The notes under the pieces are model-generated. The model made no database searches, was not told where the DNA came from, and was given only the letters and a program-made list of their open reading frames with translations. DNA of 64,000 bases, taken from Panicum virgatum. Its lineage: Eukaryota; Streptophyta; Magnoliopsida; Poales; Poaceae. Positions 22,761 to 33,460 of this stretch are shown piece after piece (position 1 is the first letter of the stretch; every line of letters begins with the position of its first letter). Made by a program: the position numbers and the translations under genes. The stretch spans positions 496,001-560,000 of the forward strand of contig NC_053145.1 in NCBI RefSeq assembly GCF_016808335.1. Direction: 5' to 3'.

Positions 22761-23744
22761 TTATTCGCCTTCCCACATGCTCGGGAAATATTTCTTGAGG
22801 TATTGGCCATTGACGGCTGCAGGAAACTTGACACCGTCTAATTCTTCAAGCATGTACGCATTTCCAGGCAGGACCTGATCAACCTTGTACGGTCCATGCC
22901 AGCTTGAAGACCATTTTCCATACTTCCTATCTTTAGTTCCCAATGGTAGCACTGCCTCCCAAACCAGGTCTCCAACCTGGAAATTTTTTGGCTTGACCTT
23001 TTTGTTGTATGCACGAGCGACTTTAGCCTTGTTTTCCTTGATCTTCTCAAGTGACCAAAGTCTTAGTTCTGTGAGATCCTCCACATTGTCGCTCATCAAG
23101 GCTGCATACACCTCAGCCGACAGATCATTCTGGAACTCAACACGCCTCGATCCGGCCGTGACCTCCCATGGCAACACAGCGTCTTGACCGTAGACCAGAT
23201 GGTATGGTGACGTCTTGATGGATCCGTGACACGAAATACGATATGCCCACAAAGCCTCTGACAACACCTCATGCCAGCGCCTAGGATATTCATCGATCTT
23301 CCTTTTGATCAACTTGACAAGGCTCTGGTTGGATGCTTCAGCCTGTCCATTAGCCTGGGTATAATATGGGGATGATCTGATCAGCTTGAACCCCATGTCA
23401 TCGGCGAACTTCCTAAATTCCTCCGATATAAAGACCGATCCTCCATCGGTCGTAATGGTCTGGGGAATCCCGAACCTATGAATGATGTGCTCTTTAACGA
23501 AACCGATCACATCTTTCGATGCCACCGACCTCATGGGTACCGCCTCCACCCATTTCATGAAATAATCCGTGACAGCCAACACCCATTGGTGACCTTTGCT
23601 GGATGGCGGGTTGAACTGGCCAATCATATCCATGGCCCAACCACTAAACGGCCATGCCTTAATGATAGGATTCATTACTGATGCCGGCACCATCTGAATC
23701 TTGTCGAATCTCTGACATGCCTAACATCCCTTGTAATATTTAAA
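22761..23744 (-). pseudogene. Element 5 integrase (N-terminus truncated)
   Basis: Domain order from the right is: the end of the zinc-binding domain (FKYYKGC*ACQRF, with TAG between the two cysteines), the DDE core (AMDMIGQF with the first Asp, ITTDGGSVF with the second, GQAEASNQ with the Glu), then the C-terminal GKWSSSWHGPYKV region ending KKYFPSMWEGE. The three catalytic acids are present. The upstream zinc-finger histidines were lost in the deletion that joined this gene to the reverse transcriptase at about 23745. Confidence 0.85.
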
Positions 23745-24685
23745 GCCGATGTAGACTTGACCACGACATCATCAAAGTAGATTTCTACCAGTTTGCCGAT
23801 GAGATCATGAAAAATGTAATTCATGGCGCGTTGATATGTTGCACCGGCATTTTTCAATCCAAAGGTCATAACCAAGTACTCGAACAAGCCGCCCGCGCCT
23901 GGTACTCTGAACGCGGTCTTGCTTATATCCTCTTGGGCCATGAAGATCTGGTTGTAGCCGGCATTACCATCCATAAAGCTTAGCATTTTGTGACCGGCAG
24001 CTGCGTTGATCAATGTTTCCGCGACGGGCATCGGATACTCGTCCTTTGGCGTTGCTCTGTTGAGGTCTCTGAAATCCACGCAGACTCGCCATCGGCCATC
24101 CTTCGTTTGTACAGGGACCACGCTGGAGATCCATTCTGCATACCGACATGGCCTGATGAACCCTGCATCCAACATCTTTTGCACCTCTTTCTTAACCTCC
24201 TCTAGGATTTCGGCCTTCATCTGTCGTGCTCGTTGTTGAAACGGCCGAAATCCTTTCTTAAGCGGGAGCCGATGTTCGACGATGCTTCTATCCAGACCGG
24301 GCATTTCAGTATAATCCCACGCGAAACAATCCCGGTATTCTCTCAATAGTGCTATCATCAGCTCACGCAGGCTCGGGTCTAACTTTTTGCTGATAAATGT
24401 TGGTCGCGGCTTATCCCCGAGACCTATATCGACTTCCTCCAAATCGTCAGCTGATGTAAACCCATATCCCAACTTACCGTCGCCTTTAAAATCAACTATG
24501 GACGCAGGCAACTCATTGTCATCTGCCACGTCGACAACAAATACGGAGAGATAACAAAAGAAAATTTTCGGCCGACCGCACGGGCTGGCCGTTTCTGTAT
24601 TACCATTTGAAACTAAATGCTCATTAACTAACCAACTGCCAGAGCAGGCTATTGTTTGTTCATAATGTAACAGTTTCAACTCCAA
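23745..24685 (-). pseudogene. Element 5 reverse transcriptase (truncated after the YFDD motif)
   Basis: The fingers and palm are clear: DAGFIRPCRYAEWISSVVPV, RVCVDFRDLNRATPKDEYPMP, FMDGNAGYNQIFMA, MTFGLKNAGATYQRAMN and the catalytic YFDDVVVKS. Directly after KSTS the sequence jumps to the integrase zinc domain, so the thumb and both RNase H domains are deleted. The upstream linker GLGDKPRPTFISKKL is typical of this lineage. Confidence 0.85.
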
Positions 24686-24768
24686 ATAAGAATTATCTAC
24701 TTTTTGGGGCCGGTCGCTGGGACCGGCCTCTCTAGACCTGCTGAGCTCCGTAGCGTGCCAGGATGTGT

Positions 24769-25536
24769 TTATTCTGTGAGGCCAGTGGATAAAACCAGCC
24801 TCAATCTATTTTTTGTCGCTTCGATCCGATCACAGTCTTCTAGCACAATCCCTGAGATCGGTTCTTGTCCTTCTGCATCCCAGGCGTTCATGTCTGCGAG
24901 CGAAACCACGCTGGAGTCATCTGCACGGACCACCTCCACTTCGTCGCCATCCCATTGAACCAAACACTAGTGCATTGTGGAAGGAACACAACAATTGGCG
25001 TGAATCCAATCCCTCCCAAGTAGCACTGTGTACGTACTCTTACTATTGACGATGAAGAACGAAGTTGGGATGGTCTTGCGGCCAACTGTCAACTCCACAT
25101 TGAGGACGGCCTTTGCCTCCGATGGCTGCCCGTTGAAATCATTGAGCATTACGTTGGTCTTGATAAGGTCAGCAGCAGAACGACCCAATCGGCGCAGCAC
25201 TGAATATGGCATCAAATTAATTGCGGCGCCAGTGTCGACCAACATCCTGTTCCCAGGCTTGCCGTCGATGAGGCCCTTGAGATATAACCCCTTCAGGTGT
25301 TTGTAGCTTTTTTCCTTGGGCTTCTCGAAGATGATCGGCTGGGGGCCAAGATCGAGCTGTGCGACGGCCAACTCCTTCGGTTGGGGCGCCCAAAAATCTG
25401 ATGGGAGCACGAACACCATATTCACATCAGCCGATGGCTTCTCATCGGCTTTTGGCTGCTTGGGGCGCCACTCCCTCTTGGAGGGCGCCTTTCCACCCTT
25501 CGCGGGTGCCTGACTTGCTCCGCGAGATCCGGACAC
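24769..25536 (-). pseudogene. Element 5 retropepsin-type protease
   Basis: The LVDTGAAINLMPYS motif supplies the catalytic DTG. The flap-side LNVELTVGRKTIPTSFFIV and the C-terminal LLGRDWIHANCC are intact. A TAG at 24967-24969 (after STMH) replaces what is probably a CAG in the W-D-G-D-E-V continuation; the frame then runs open to 24769. Confidence 0.8.
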
Positions 25537-27615
25537 GCCTTCCTCAACACGTCGAGGTACCTTGCTTCCGCCTCTTTGAGATTGCGTAAGCGCTGCACTC
25601 TGCCCTTCTGCGAGCGACTGAGTTTGTCAGAACACCATCGTGGACGATGATACTTATCGTCTCCTTCGAACTCAAGATCATCCCTGGACGGCCGCTCAAC
25701 ATGGTCATCGTGACGCGCTTTGGGCCCCCGAGGCCTGCACTCCAGGCAATCATTGATAGTAGGCAATCGGCTCATGCCGGAATTCCAACAGTACCTGAAG
25801 AATGGGCAATGCCAGTGGTCGCGCATAGCCTGGCGCCTCCCCAGCGTTCTCCCCGCGCAGTGCTCATACTCCTCCTCTTCCGATTCATACCGGCGACGCA
25901 GCTTGTACTGATATTCGTATTTTTCAAGAAGCCGATTGGAAGCTGGGAGTTGATTGCGGATGTGACACACTTGTTCTTCAGTAATATGTTGCTATTCCGA
26001 CTCGTCTTCATCCTGGGGCCATTTGCCAGAATCGGCCTCTCTAAACCTCCGCTCGTCACGGCGGCGTATGGGTCCCGCCATGTTAATCTGGAACGCAAAA
26101 TTCTGGCCCTCAGGTCTAAGATCCGACAGCTCCACCACGTTAGCCTGTGGGAACGGTTGACTGTCAACCTTCATCGTGTGTTGGGCCAGAATTAATCGGC
26201 CTTGCTCAATAGCCGATTGGATCTGCCGACGCAGCTCCTTGTAGTCATTCGTGGCATGGGTGAACGAGTGGTACCACTTGCAGTACGGCCTCCCCTGCAG
26301 CTCTTGCGTCGTTGGCAGCTTGTGATTCTCTGGGATCTTCAACTGCTTTTCCTTGAGCAGTAAGTCGAATATCTGCTCTGCCTTGGCCACGTCAAAATCA
26401 AAGCCCTTCACAAGCCCCTTCTGTTTGACCCACTTGCACAGGACGGGGTTTGCCCCCCCGGGTCTGCTCTGCCACAGCCACTTCTTGTTCCCCGCTAGAA
26501 TCATCAGAATCATCTACTTGGGCCATATTCACATGGCGCTTGAATTTTTCCTGGTACAGCTCAGGGTGGTAGTGTTCATATGTCGTGAGCTTCTGTACCA
26601 TGTGCGCCAGAGAGGTGAATTCAAACTGAAAAGCCAGATCCTTGATTGGCTTAGCGAGCCGCAGAACTGCCAAATCGACTGCCTCCTTTTCTGTGATGCA
26701 CGATGAGTAGCATCGATTCTTAACCTCTCTGAAGCGCTACATGTACTCCGACACACTTTCCCCTCGCTTCTGCTTGACTTGGGCGAGGTCGGCAATCCCG
26801 GCTTCAGCAGCCTCTGAGTGATACTGGGTGTGGAACTGATCTTCCAACTGCCTCCAAGTGCGGATCGAATCTGGGGCCAATGATGTGTACCATCCAAAGC
26901 CTGAGCCCGTGAGAGACTGGCAGAAGAACCGGACCCTCAGAGGATCCGATACTGAAATCATCCCGAGTTGCGTTAGGTATCGGCTCACATGCTCGATGGA
27001 GCTGGCCCCTTATGACCCGCTGAACTTGGTGAACTCCGGAAGCCGATACTTGTGTGGCAACGGGATCAAGTCATAGTCGCTTGGGTACGGCCTGGAATAG
27101 CCGATCGCCTTTCTCTTGGGCAGAATACCGAACTGGTCCCTTAGTATTGCGCTGATCTGCTCCACACTAAGAACTCCTGGGGCCGAGGGCTCAGAACTCG
27201 GCCCAGTAGCGTACTTCGCTAGCCATGCTTGTTTCTCCGCATCTGTCCCTGAACCTCCTGTACTCACCAGCTATCCCACGCATGTTGGGTTGATGTTGTC
27301 AGGTATGTACACGCACGTGTAGCCGTGTGGGATCTCCTTAGGCGGCTCGCTCAGGAACTGGCCCTCCCCGGGATCACCGCCGATCTTGTAGACGACGTAG
27401 ATCGGCGAACTCTGCAGCCCTGGAGTTGTGAGCGAGTATGGCAATGGCGGCCTAGACTGAAGTGGGGCCTCTCCCCTGTGACTCCCTAGGATTGGTCTCG
27501 ATGGGGAGTACTGGTTCTTGATCACCTCCTGGACGACGCGATGTGCCACACGCTCGAGCTCGTTCACAAGGCTTTCTGAGTGCCGATGAAGCGAGTGAGC
27601 CACCATGTAGTTCAT
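25422..27615 (-). pseudogene. Element 5 gag, broken into several frames
   Basis: N-terminal region 27615-27271 (HRHSESLVNELERV), linker 27267-27010 (EFTKFSGS then TGA), capsid core 26988-26398 in two pieces (LRVRFFCQSLTGSGFGWY, KFKRHVNMAQVDDS), and the YCKWYHSFTHATNDY motif near 26275. The terminal part, 25970-25422, holds HWHCPFFRYCWNSG and HRPRWC. The domain order and motifs match those of Element 1, so both belong to one lineage. At least four frame breaks separate the pieces. Confidence 0.75.
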
Positions 27616-27879
27616 CTCCTGGCGCAGGGCTCTGGTGCGCTCCCCTGACGGTACGGAAAGGTCGACGTTGTCAAGAGTGCCTTCGGGTGAGAACCCCTTC
27701 CACCTGATACCGTGGTTGTGGGTCCTCTCGAAAGAGCCGATGAGATCGGCTTCGAACTGAGCTTTGACCTCATCATACTTCTGCTGGTGGTCGGCGGAAC
27801 CGGCGCTTGGTTATGAGGTCTAGTCATCCCGGCGGTGGACGTTGTTGCTAATGAAGGTCCCAGTGTGCGTGCCAGGATG
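27616..27879 (-). other. Element 5 5' untranslated leader and primer site region
   Basis: Between the right (5') LTR and gag. Next to the LTR the minus strand reads TGGCACGCACACTGGG (complement of 27859-27874), the expected position of a primer binding site; I do not recognise the tRNA. Confidence 0.5.
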
Positions 27880-29214
27880 TGTTGTCGGTCAAAACCCACC
27901 GGCGAGTAGCGACAGGCAACACGAAGAGCCAGGCGGCTGCCGGGGCGCTGGCTGGCACCGGTCCCTCGGTCAACAGCTCAGATCCTGGCACACGCCGACG
28001 CTTCCGGAGATGCAGGGCGTGCCACCTGACCTATACCCGATCAAGAAGGTGAGAACGTGCTTTCGACGATTTGCCTGCATGCATAAACACGTGTAAATAT
28101 TAGTCCGAGCCGTGGTCGGCTCCCCGGGATGACTCTTGCATCGGCTTTTAAAGAGCCGATAGAGTCCCGGTGTCAGATCAGATCTATATATATATATCCG
28201 GATATTGATAGTTAAAATAGATAACAGTAAAACTTGCTTTAATTAAATCTAGTTGATCCAATCCACGACGGTTAAAGCTTCACTACTAGATCGGATCATC
28301 CTACACATAATTGGGCCTAACGAGCATGATAGATGGCTAAACCCTAACTAGAACGGAGGCCTAAGAACTAGCAAGAGCCGATTCCCGGAACAAATCCCCA
28401 TTAAGGCCAAAACAAAGCATCTGACATACCACCGGAACATCCAATCCGTTTGCAAGGCCTAATCTAGTAGATATTGAGCCAATTCTCATGGAACAAGAAC
28501 AAACCGTAACAGATCGGATCTACTAAATGAAACAAAGCAAGGTATTATCTCCGCACAACTAACTCTACATAACGAGAATTAGTATAAGATTAGAACATGA
28601 TTGTACAGAGATATCATGATGTTCACATATAATAAACAAGTAAGCGCATAATGAATCTACTAAAACATGCTGCGAAACATCAAGATAACTAGCATTACTC
28701 GCCACCAAAAATGCTTCAGCACGAGTAATACCAAGATAGAAGCAAGAACAATGGCGCCCTGATCGCGAGGGGCAATCAGGGCAGCATGGCACTTACTTGG
28801 ATGAAACCCTAGAATTAGGGGCGGCGGTGCGCCGAGGTGTTGTTGCAAAACGTGATGACGTTCTTCTTTTACGAATGTCATAGGGTACATATTTATAGTC
28901 TTGTAGACTTGACGACCAAGTTAAACAAAACCTAGTCCAATACGAAAACTAATCTATATCTAATGATTACATATAAAGAGAGCCCATCGGCTCCCGACGC
29001 ACACAGATAAGAAGAGCCCATCGGCTCTTGGCATGGACCACAATCGCCTCTTACCTGGACAATCTGTATAGGCCCATCGGCAGCTTCGGCCCATATCCTT
29101 CTCGACCAAATTCTGGTGGTAACACAGCCGATTCACAAGCCTTCTTTAATTTCCGCACTAAGCCCAACTTGCTCTCAGCCCATTAATTAAACCTGTTAAT
29201 TTATGGCGATAACA
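27880..29214 (-). repeat. Element 5 5' LTR (right copy)
   Basis: 1335 bp, TGTTGTCGG...GATAACA, followed by TSD cggcc at 29215-29219. It aligns with the left copy with few differences. Confidence 0.92.
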
Positions 29215-29219
29215 CGGCC

Positions 29220-30653
29220 ACACCCTCTATTTATAGAGGGAGGCCGTTATACTCAAAACCCGTGAAAACAGAGTTTTCGCGGACTGTCCGCCTCACAAAA
29301 ACAGGACTGTCCGCCATTCAAACCCAACGGCTAGATCTGCAATGATTATGTGTCAGAGTCGACCATTAGAGCCCTTCGCGGACTGTCCGTGCCCTATTGG
29401 GGGACCGTCCGCCGTTCAGACACTCCGAACACTCAAGGAGACAGCGTCTCTGGACAAACTTAAAGTTTGAGGGGCGGACCGTCCGTCCCCCTTGGGCGGA
29501 CCGTCCGCCTTTCACATCGTGCAACCCACCAGAAACAAAATCATCTCTGGACAAAATCTTAAGTGACCTGCGGACCGTCCGCGCCCCTGGGTCGGACCGT
29601 CCGTAGTCCAACCTTTTAGCCCAAGGAAGAGAAACAACCTCTCTGGATGATTTCTTTAAAACACCTATGGACTGTCCGCACCCCAGGGGCGGACCGTCCG
29701 CAGTACGGTCTTCAAGCCCAAATAGAGATGCAACATCTCTGGACAAAAAATTGAATCATACTGGCGGACCATCCGCCCAACAGGGTCGGACCGTCTGCCC
29801 GTCACTTCTTTTTCCCACAAGTTGATCAACATCAACTCCAACACCTTCTCCTTTGCAAATGTGCCAACACCACCACGTGAACAACACCATGTGCATGTGT
29901 GTTAGCATTTCACAATCATTTTCAAAGGATTTTCACTTGATCTCACCACGCCACTCGATCCTAGCAATATCGCAATGTTAGATCGCTCAAGTGGTACTAG
30001 ATGACCGATATGCAAACAAGTTTGCCCCTCTTGATAGTACTGCCATCTATCCTAAATTCGGTCATGCACTTCTCTACACAACCTTTGACCGGTGAAATGA
30101 AATGCCCTACAAGTCATACCTTTGCCTTGCGCATTCCATTTCATCTTCCCAAATGTTGATGCCACACAAGCACCAAACTCCATCAAGCCTTTTGGTCATC
30201 ATCATGAGTCAACACTTGGCTTGATCTTCCTTGAATAATATGATCCACTCCATATCATCACATGACCTCTTTGGTCCATCGATCTTGACCTTGCCCGCTC
30301 TTCACCGTTGCCTCGGTCCATCGGCGCCAAGTCTTGCCCAAACTTCACTGCCTCGCGGTCCCTCGCTTCAAAGCCTTGACTTGCCCTTCACCATTGCAAC
30401 CGGTCCATTGAGCCAAGTCTTGTCTTGATCTTCTCCACTTTGGTCACATGACTTCATGTCATGTCTCATATGCAATGATTTCCTTCATCACATAATATGA
30501 GCTTAGCATCAACCCTTAACCATTTCTCCTCCATGGCACATGTCGCTCATACTAGTGTCTTTGTGAGGACTAATCTCTTGTGTATCTCGACATAAATCCT
30601 TATTAGTCAACCTAAGTTGTCACTCAATTACCAAAACCAACAAGGGCCTTTCA
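29220..30653 (-). repeat. Element 4 left LTR, second segment
   Basis: Continues the LTR broken at 20246. From 29280 to 29800 it has about eleven copies of the near-palindrome CGGACCGTCCG or its one-base variants, mostly in pairs separated by cccctgggg-like spacers. It ends caacaagggcctttca at 30653, the same 42-bp end seen at 32041-32082. Confidence 0.85.
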
Positions 30654-32040
30654 ATCTCCCCCTTTTTGGTAATTGATGACAACACTAATTTTGGAGTGAT
30701 AAAAAGTTTCAAGTCAACTTTATACATACGGCATAAGGTAGACTTGGAATTAAACTTTGGAAGAACTTACTCATTTTTCTTGAAAATTTCAGAATATGAT
30801 ATGAATAAATTCACCTAAGTTCGATGAGTAGAGAGAATTCCCCTTGATATGTGCTTATAAATTTGAATGAATACCAAGAGCACATATTTATGAAATTTGA
30901 AAATTTTGACGGAGTTTTCCCTACAAGTGGAAATAAAGGCATACAACATACAAGATATATATGATATAAACTTGACAATATTAGCACTACCTCGATGAGC
31001 CACGACGATGAACATAAACCATAAGAGTATTACAAAGCCAACACAGTTCATCACATTACAAACCATATTTACATTCAAACCACAAATCCATGCAAGACAA
31101 TAGAATAAGCGTGCAAAGCAACATAGTTCGACATGAATAAAGTTCAACACAAATAGAATCAAAGTAACAAGCGGAAACCGAAAGTGAATGATCTCTATGT
31201 GAAGTCCATGAGCTCCCCCTAGATCCAAGCACTCCAAAGCTCATTCTCCTCCTTTGGCATCAATTACCAAGAAGGTCAATCCATCGGCGGTGGAGGAGGT
31301 GGTGGTGGGTAGAACGGCTGGTGCGGATAGAACTCTGGAGGCGTCACTGGAGCCGGGAACACTGAGTAGAAGTGGTCAGAAAACCCAGTGAAGGCTGTGC
31401 TGAAAGTTTCAAAGCACTGCTCTAGATGCTGCTGCCTCTGCTCAAGCTGACCAAACTACTCAGAAGAAGGCAAATCCTCAAAGAGTGAGTCAAGAGCTGC
31501 TATGTCTGAGTGTAAACTCTGTTGAACCCCCTGCATCTGAGCCATCATGGGCTGGAACATCTGCTGCTGCATGTTCTGGAAGTTGAGGTTCATCTGACTC
31601 TGCATCTGACTAGCCAACCCCGCAATCTGAGAGGACATGCTCTCCTGCATTGATGCAAAATAAGGGTCAAACTAGCCAGCTGGAGGAGCCCACTGCTGCT
31701 GTACTAGAGAATGTGGTGGTGGCATGGCATGCTGAGTTGCAGTTGCTCCCATGTGAGTATCATCATCACTATCATCATCACCATCATGTCCCTGTGCTTC
31801 AGCATCCATATCATTTCTAGGGAAAGGAGTCAAATGCCTCAAAAGAAAAGCATTGTCATTCTTGAATGGCCTGAAAGGAGTGTGCTTGCTCTCACATATC
31901 CCTCTGAAGTTAGACTTGACCTTGATGATGGACATAATATATGGAGCAAAATATAAGTTCATCTCCATGTGTAATATACAGATCCATAATAAGAGCAATG
32001 ACATTTATTCTATTACCGTTCATGATATGAGATTTCATCA
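30654..32040 (-). pseudogene. Element 4 internal remnant with an unidentified 3' ORF
   Basis: After the purine tract come about 600 bp without a recognisable gene, then minus-strand coding-like segments: 32004-31672 (FRGICESKHTPFRPFKN, an acidic DDDSDDDTHMG run) and, after a TAG, 31650-31456 (a glutamine/methionine-rich stretch with MQSQMNLNFQNMQQQM), probably continuing to about 31265. It has no similarity to gag-pol that I can see. Large Copia elements often carry an extra ORF at this 3' position; the function is unknown. The 5' side ends abruptly at the LTR stub (32041). Confidence 0.5.
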
Positions 32041-32082
32041 CTAAGTTGTCACTCAATTACCAAAACCAACAAGGGCCTTTCA
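32041..32082 (-). repeat. Element 4 right LTR stub (42 bp)
   Basis: Identical to 30612-30653. Only the outermost 42 bp of the 5' LTR remain, followed by TSD agcgt (32083-32087). A deletion removed the rest of the LTR, the primer site, gag and pol. Confidence 0.85.
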
Positions 32083-32087
32083 AGCGT

Positions 32088-32950
32088 CAAATGCAACAAA
32101 TCCGGCGTGGGAGCATGAGGGTATATGGATACAGTGTTTCCTGATGCCATATCCTCCGTATTATCAAGAGGAAAGCTCCAGAGTACCTGTGCATGACCGA
32201 TTGGGACCACGCCAATCTGGTCCAGTGCAGCAGACTACACCAGTCAGACCGGTCGCCACCGACCGGTCTCATCAGAGACTGGGTCAAGCTCCTGTTCCAA
32301 AGTTCGAGTATCGCATCAAGGAGAAGAAGGAGGAGCAGAAGCTTGTTGTTGATCCAGAGAAGCCTAAAACCGATGTTGTTGTTCAAATCGGTGAAATCGA
32401 GGTGCCCATAAAGGATACTGGCAAAAAACCGATGGACATAGAGAAATCGGTTGATGTTCCTTCGCAAAAGCCCATCATGGCCAATGATCATGAGGCCGGT
32501 AGTAGCAAGAGCGCAACAGACAAGTACCATCAGCCTAGGTGGTGCCCTTCGGGTTTGACTCATACATAGAAGAGGAAGCTGCAACGGCTTCACAACAAAG
32601 AAAAGAAGGAGCAGGAGGAAGAGAAGATGAGGGATGAGGACTTCAACAGATACAGACCAATGTTCCCTCAAGGCAAGGTTTGGAAGATCAAGATGACTGA
32701 TCTGTCAGCCAGATCGGTCGGACCGCCGGAGCCGACCGGTCAGACATACTGGTCAGACCGCTCTGACCAACCGGTTAGACCGGTTGAGCCCAGTGCAGAT
32801 CCAGCAGTTGAATCGGTGCTGCCCGTTTCGGTTCCTCCTATTGATGAAACTCCAGCAGTTCCTCCAACAGCAGAAGATGAGGAATTAGTGGATTACGAGG
32901 CGTCTCCGGAGCATACCAACTTGGAAGTCAATGTGGTGCACTTATCTTCA
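32088..32950 (+). pseudogene. Element 1 gag, C-terminal part
   Basis: Continues gag after Element 4. It carries WEHEG..., the charged linker YRIKEKKEEQKLVVD, the KYHQPRWC motif shared with Element 5 (HRPRWC), then TAG (32567-32569) and a frame that runs on through KEKKEQEEEKMRDED. ACCGGTC repeats at 32238-32268 and 32717-32785 encode PVRPV and TGQTYWSDRSD. The function of the WC motif is unknown to me. Confidence 0.75.
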
Positions 32951-33460
32951 GATTACTTTGTCGTTCCGGAGGAGGACATGGCTCATCTTCAGTTTGGGCC
33001 CCGTGAGGCTGTGTTCCAGAAGCCAAGCGAAAAGGATAATCACCTTAAGGCTCTTTACATGAGGGGACACATCAACGGGAAGCCGGTAATTCGCATGCTA
33101 GTAGATGGAACTCACTATTGGAAGCAAGACGCTTGCTACGGCCTTCTTCGTCGTGGAGGTGCAAGGTAACTACAACTTAATTCTTGGAAGGGATTGGATT
33201 CATGCAAATCAGTGTGTTCCTTCTAACTTGCATCAGTTTCTTTTTCAGTGGATCGGCGATGAGGTTGAGGTAGTCCATGGAGACACTTCATCTTTTGTTG
33301 CTTTGGCCGATTTCGATTCTACTAGTGCACATGACAACATCAAGTATTTATCGGGCGTGGATCTGTCCGATTATGATTTGATCAGTTGCACTAAGGTTGG
33401 TTTTGTTTTTGCTGTACTAACGCTGATGGATAATCGGCTGAATCATTTAATGTAAATCAG
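32951..33460 (+). pseudogene. Element 1 protease, core deleted
   Basis: The N-terminal strand MRGHINGKPVIRMLVDG is present, but after the first catalytic Asp (VDG at 33101-33109) the sequence jumps to the MELTIGSKTLATAFFVVEV strand in another frame. The active-site loop and middle of the enzyme are therefore missing. The C-terminal ILGRDWIHANQC is intact and the frame ends at TAA 33453-33455. Compared with Element 5 roughly 40-60 residues are lost. Confidence 0.75.

Larger units (their letters stand above)
20247..29214 (-). mobile_element. Element 5: Ty3/gypsy (Tat-like) retrotransposon nested in the LTR of Element 4
   Basis: LTRs are 20247-21577 and 27880-29214, both TGTTGTCGG...GCGATAACA and nearly the same length, with TSD cggcc. 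Genes read on the minus strand from right to left: gag (27615-25422), protease (25536-24967), reverse transcriptase (24685-23745), integrase (about 23744-22761). The minus-strand purine tract ACTTGGGGGGCATG lies against the left (3') LTR. The LTRs differ at scattered sites only, so the insertion is younger than Elements 1 and 4. An internal deletion and several stops make it non-autonomous. Confidence 0.93.
19133..32082 (-). mobile_element. Element 4: large-LTR retrotransposon remnant nested in Element 1 gag
   Basis: Ends are TGTAGGG (19133) and GGCCTTTCA (32082), with TSD agcgt on both sides. The left (3') LTR is 19133-30653, about 2.5 kb once Element 5 is removed. A purine tract on the minus strand (complement of 30654-30666, AAAAGGGGGAGAT) adjoins it, which sets the orientation. 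The right (5') LTR is reduced to 42 bp (32041-32082). Only about 1.4 kb of internal DNA survives and gag-pol is gone. The LTR wording and purine tract recall the SIRE/Maximus group of Copia elements, but no pol remains to confirm that. Confidence 0.85.

Noticed and set aside
22885..24205. Plus-strand frames opposite the integrase and reverse transcriptase of Element 5
   Set aside because: Antisense shadows of clear minus-strand pol motifs.
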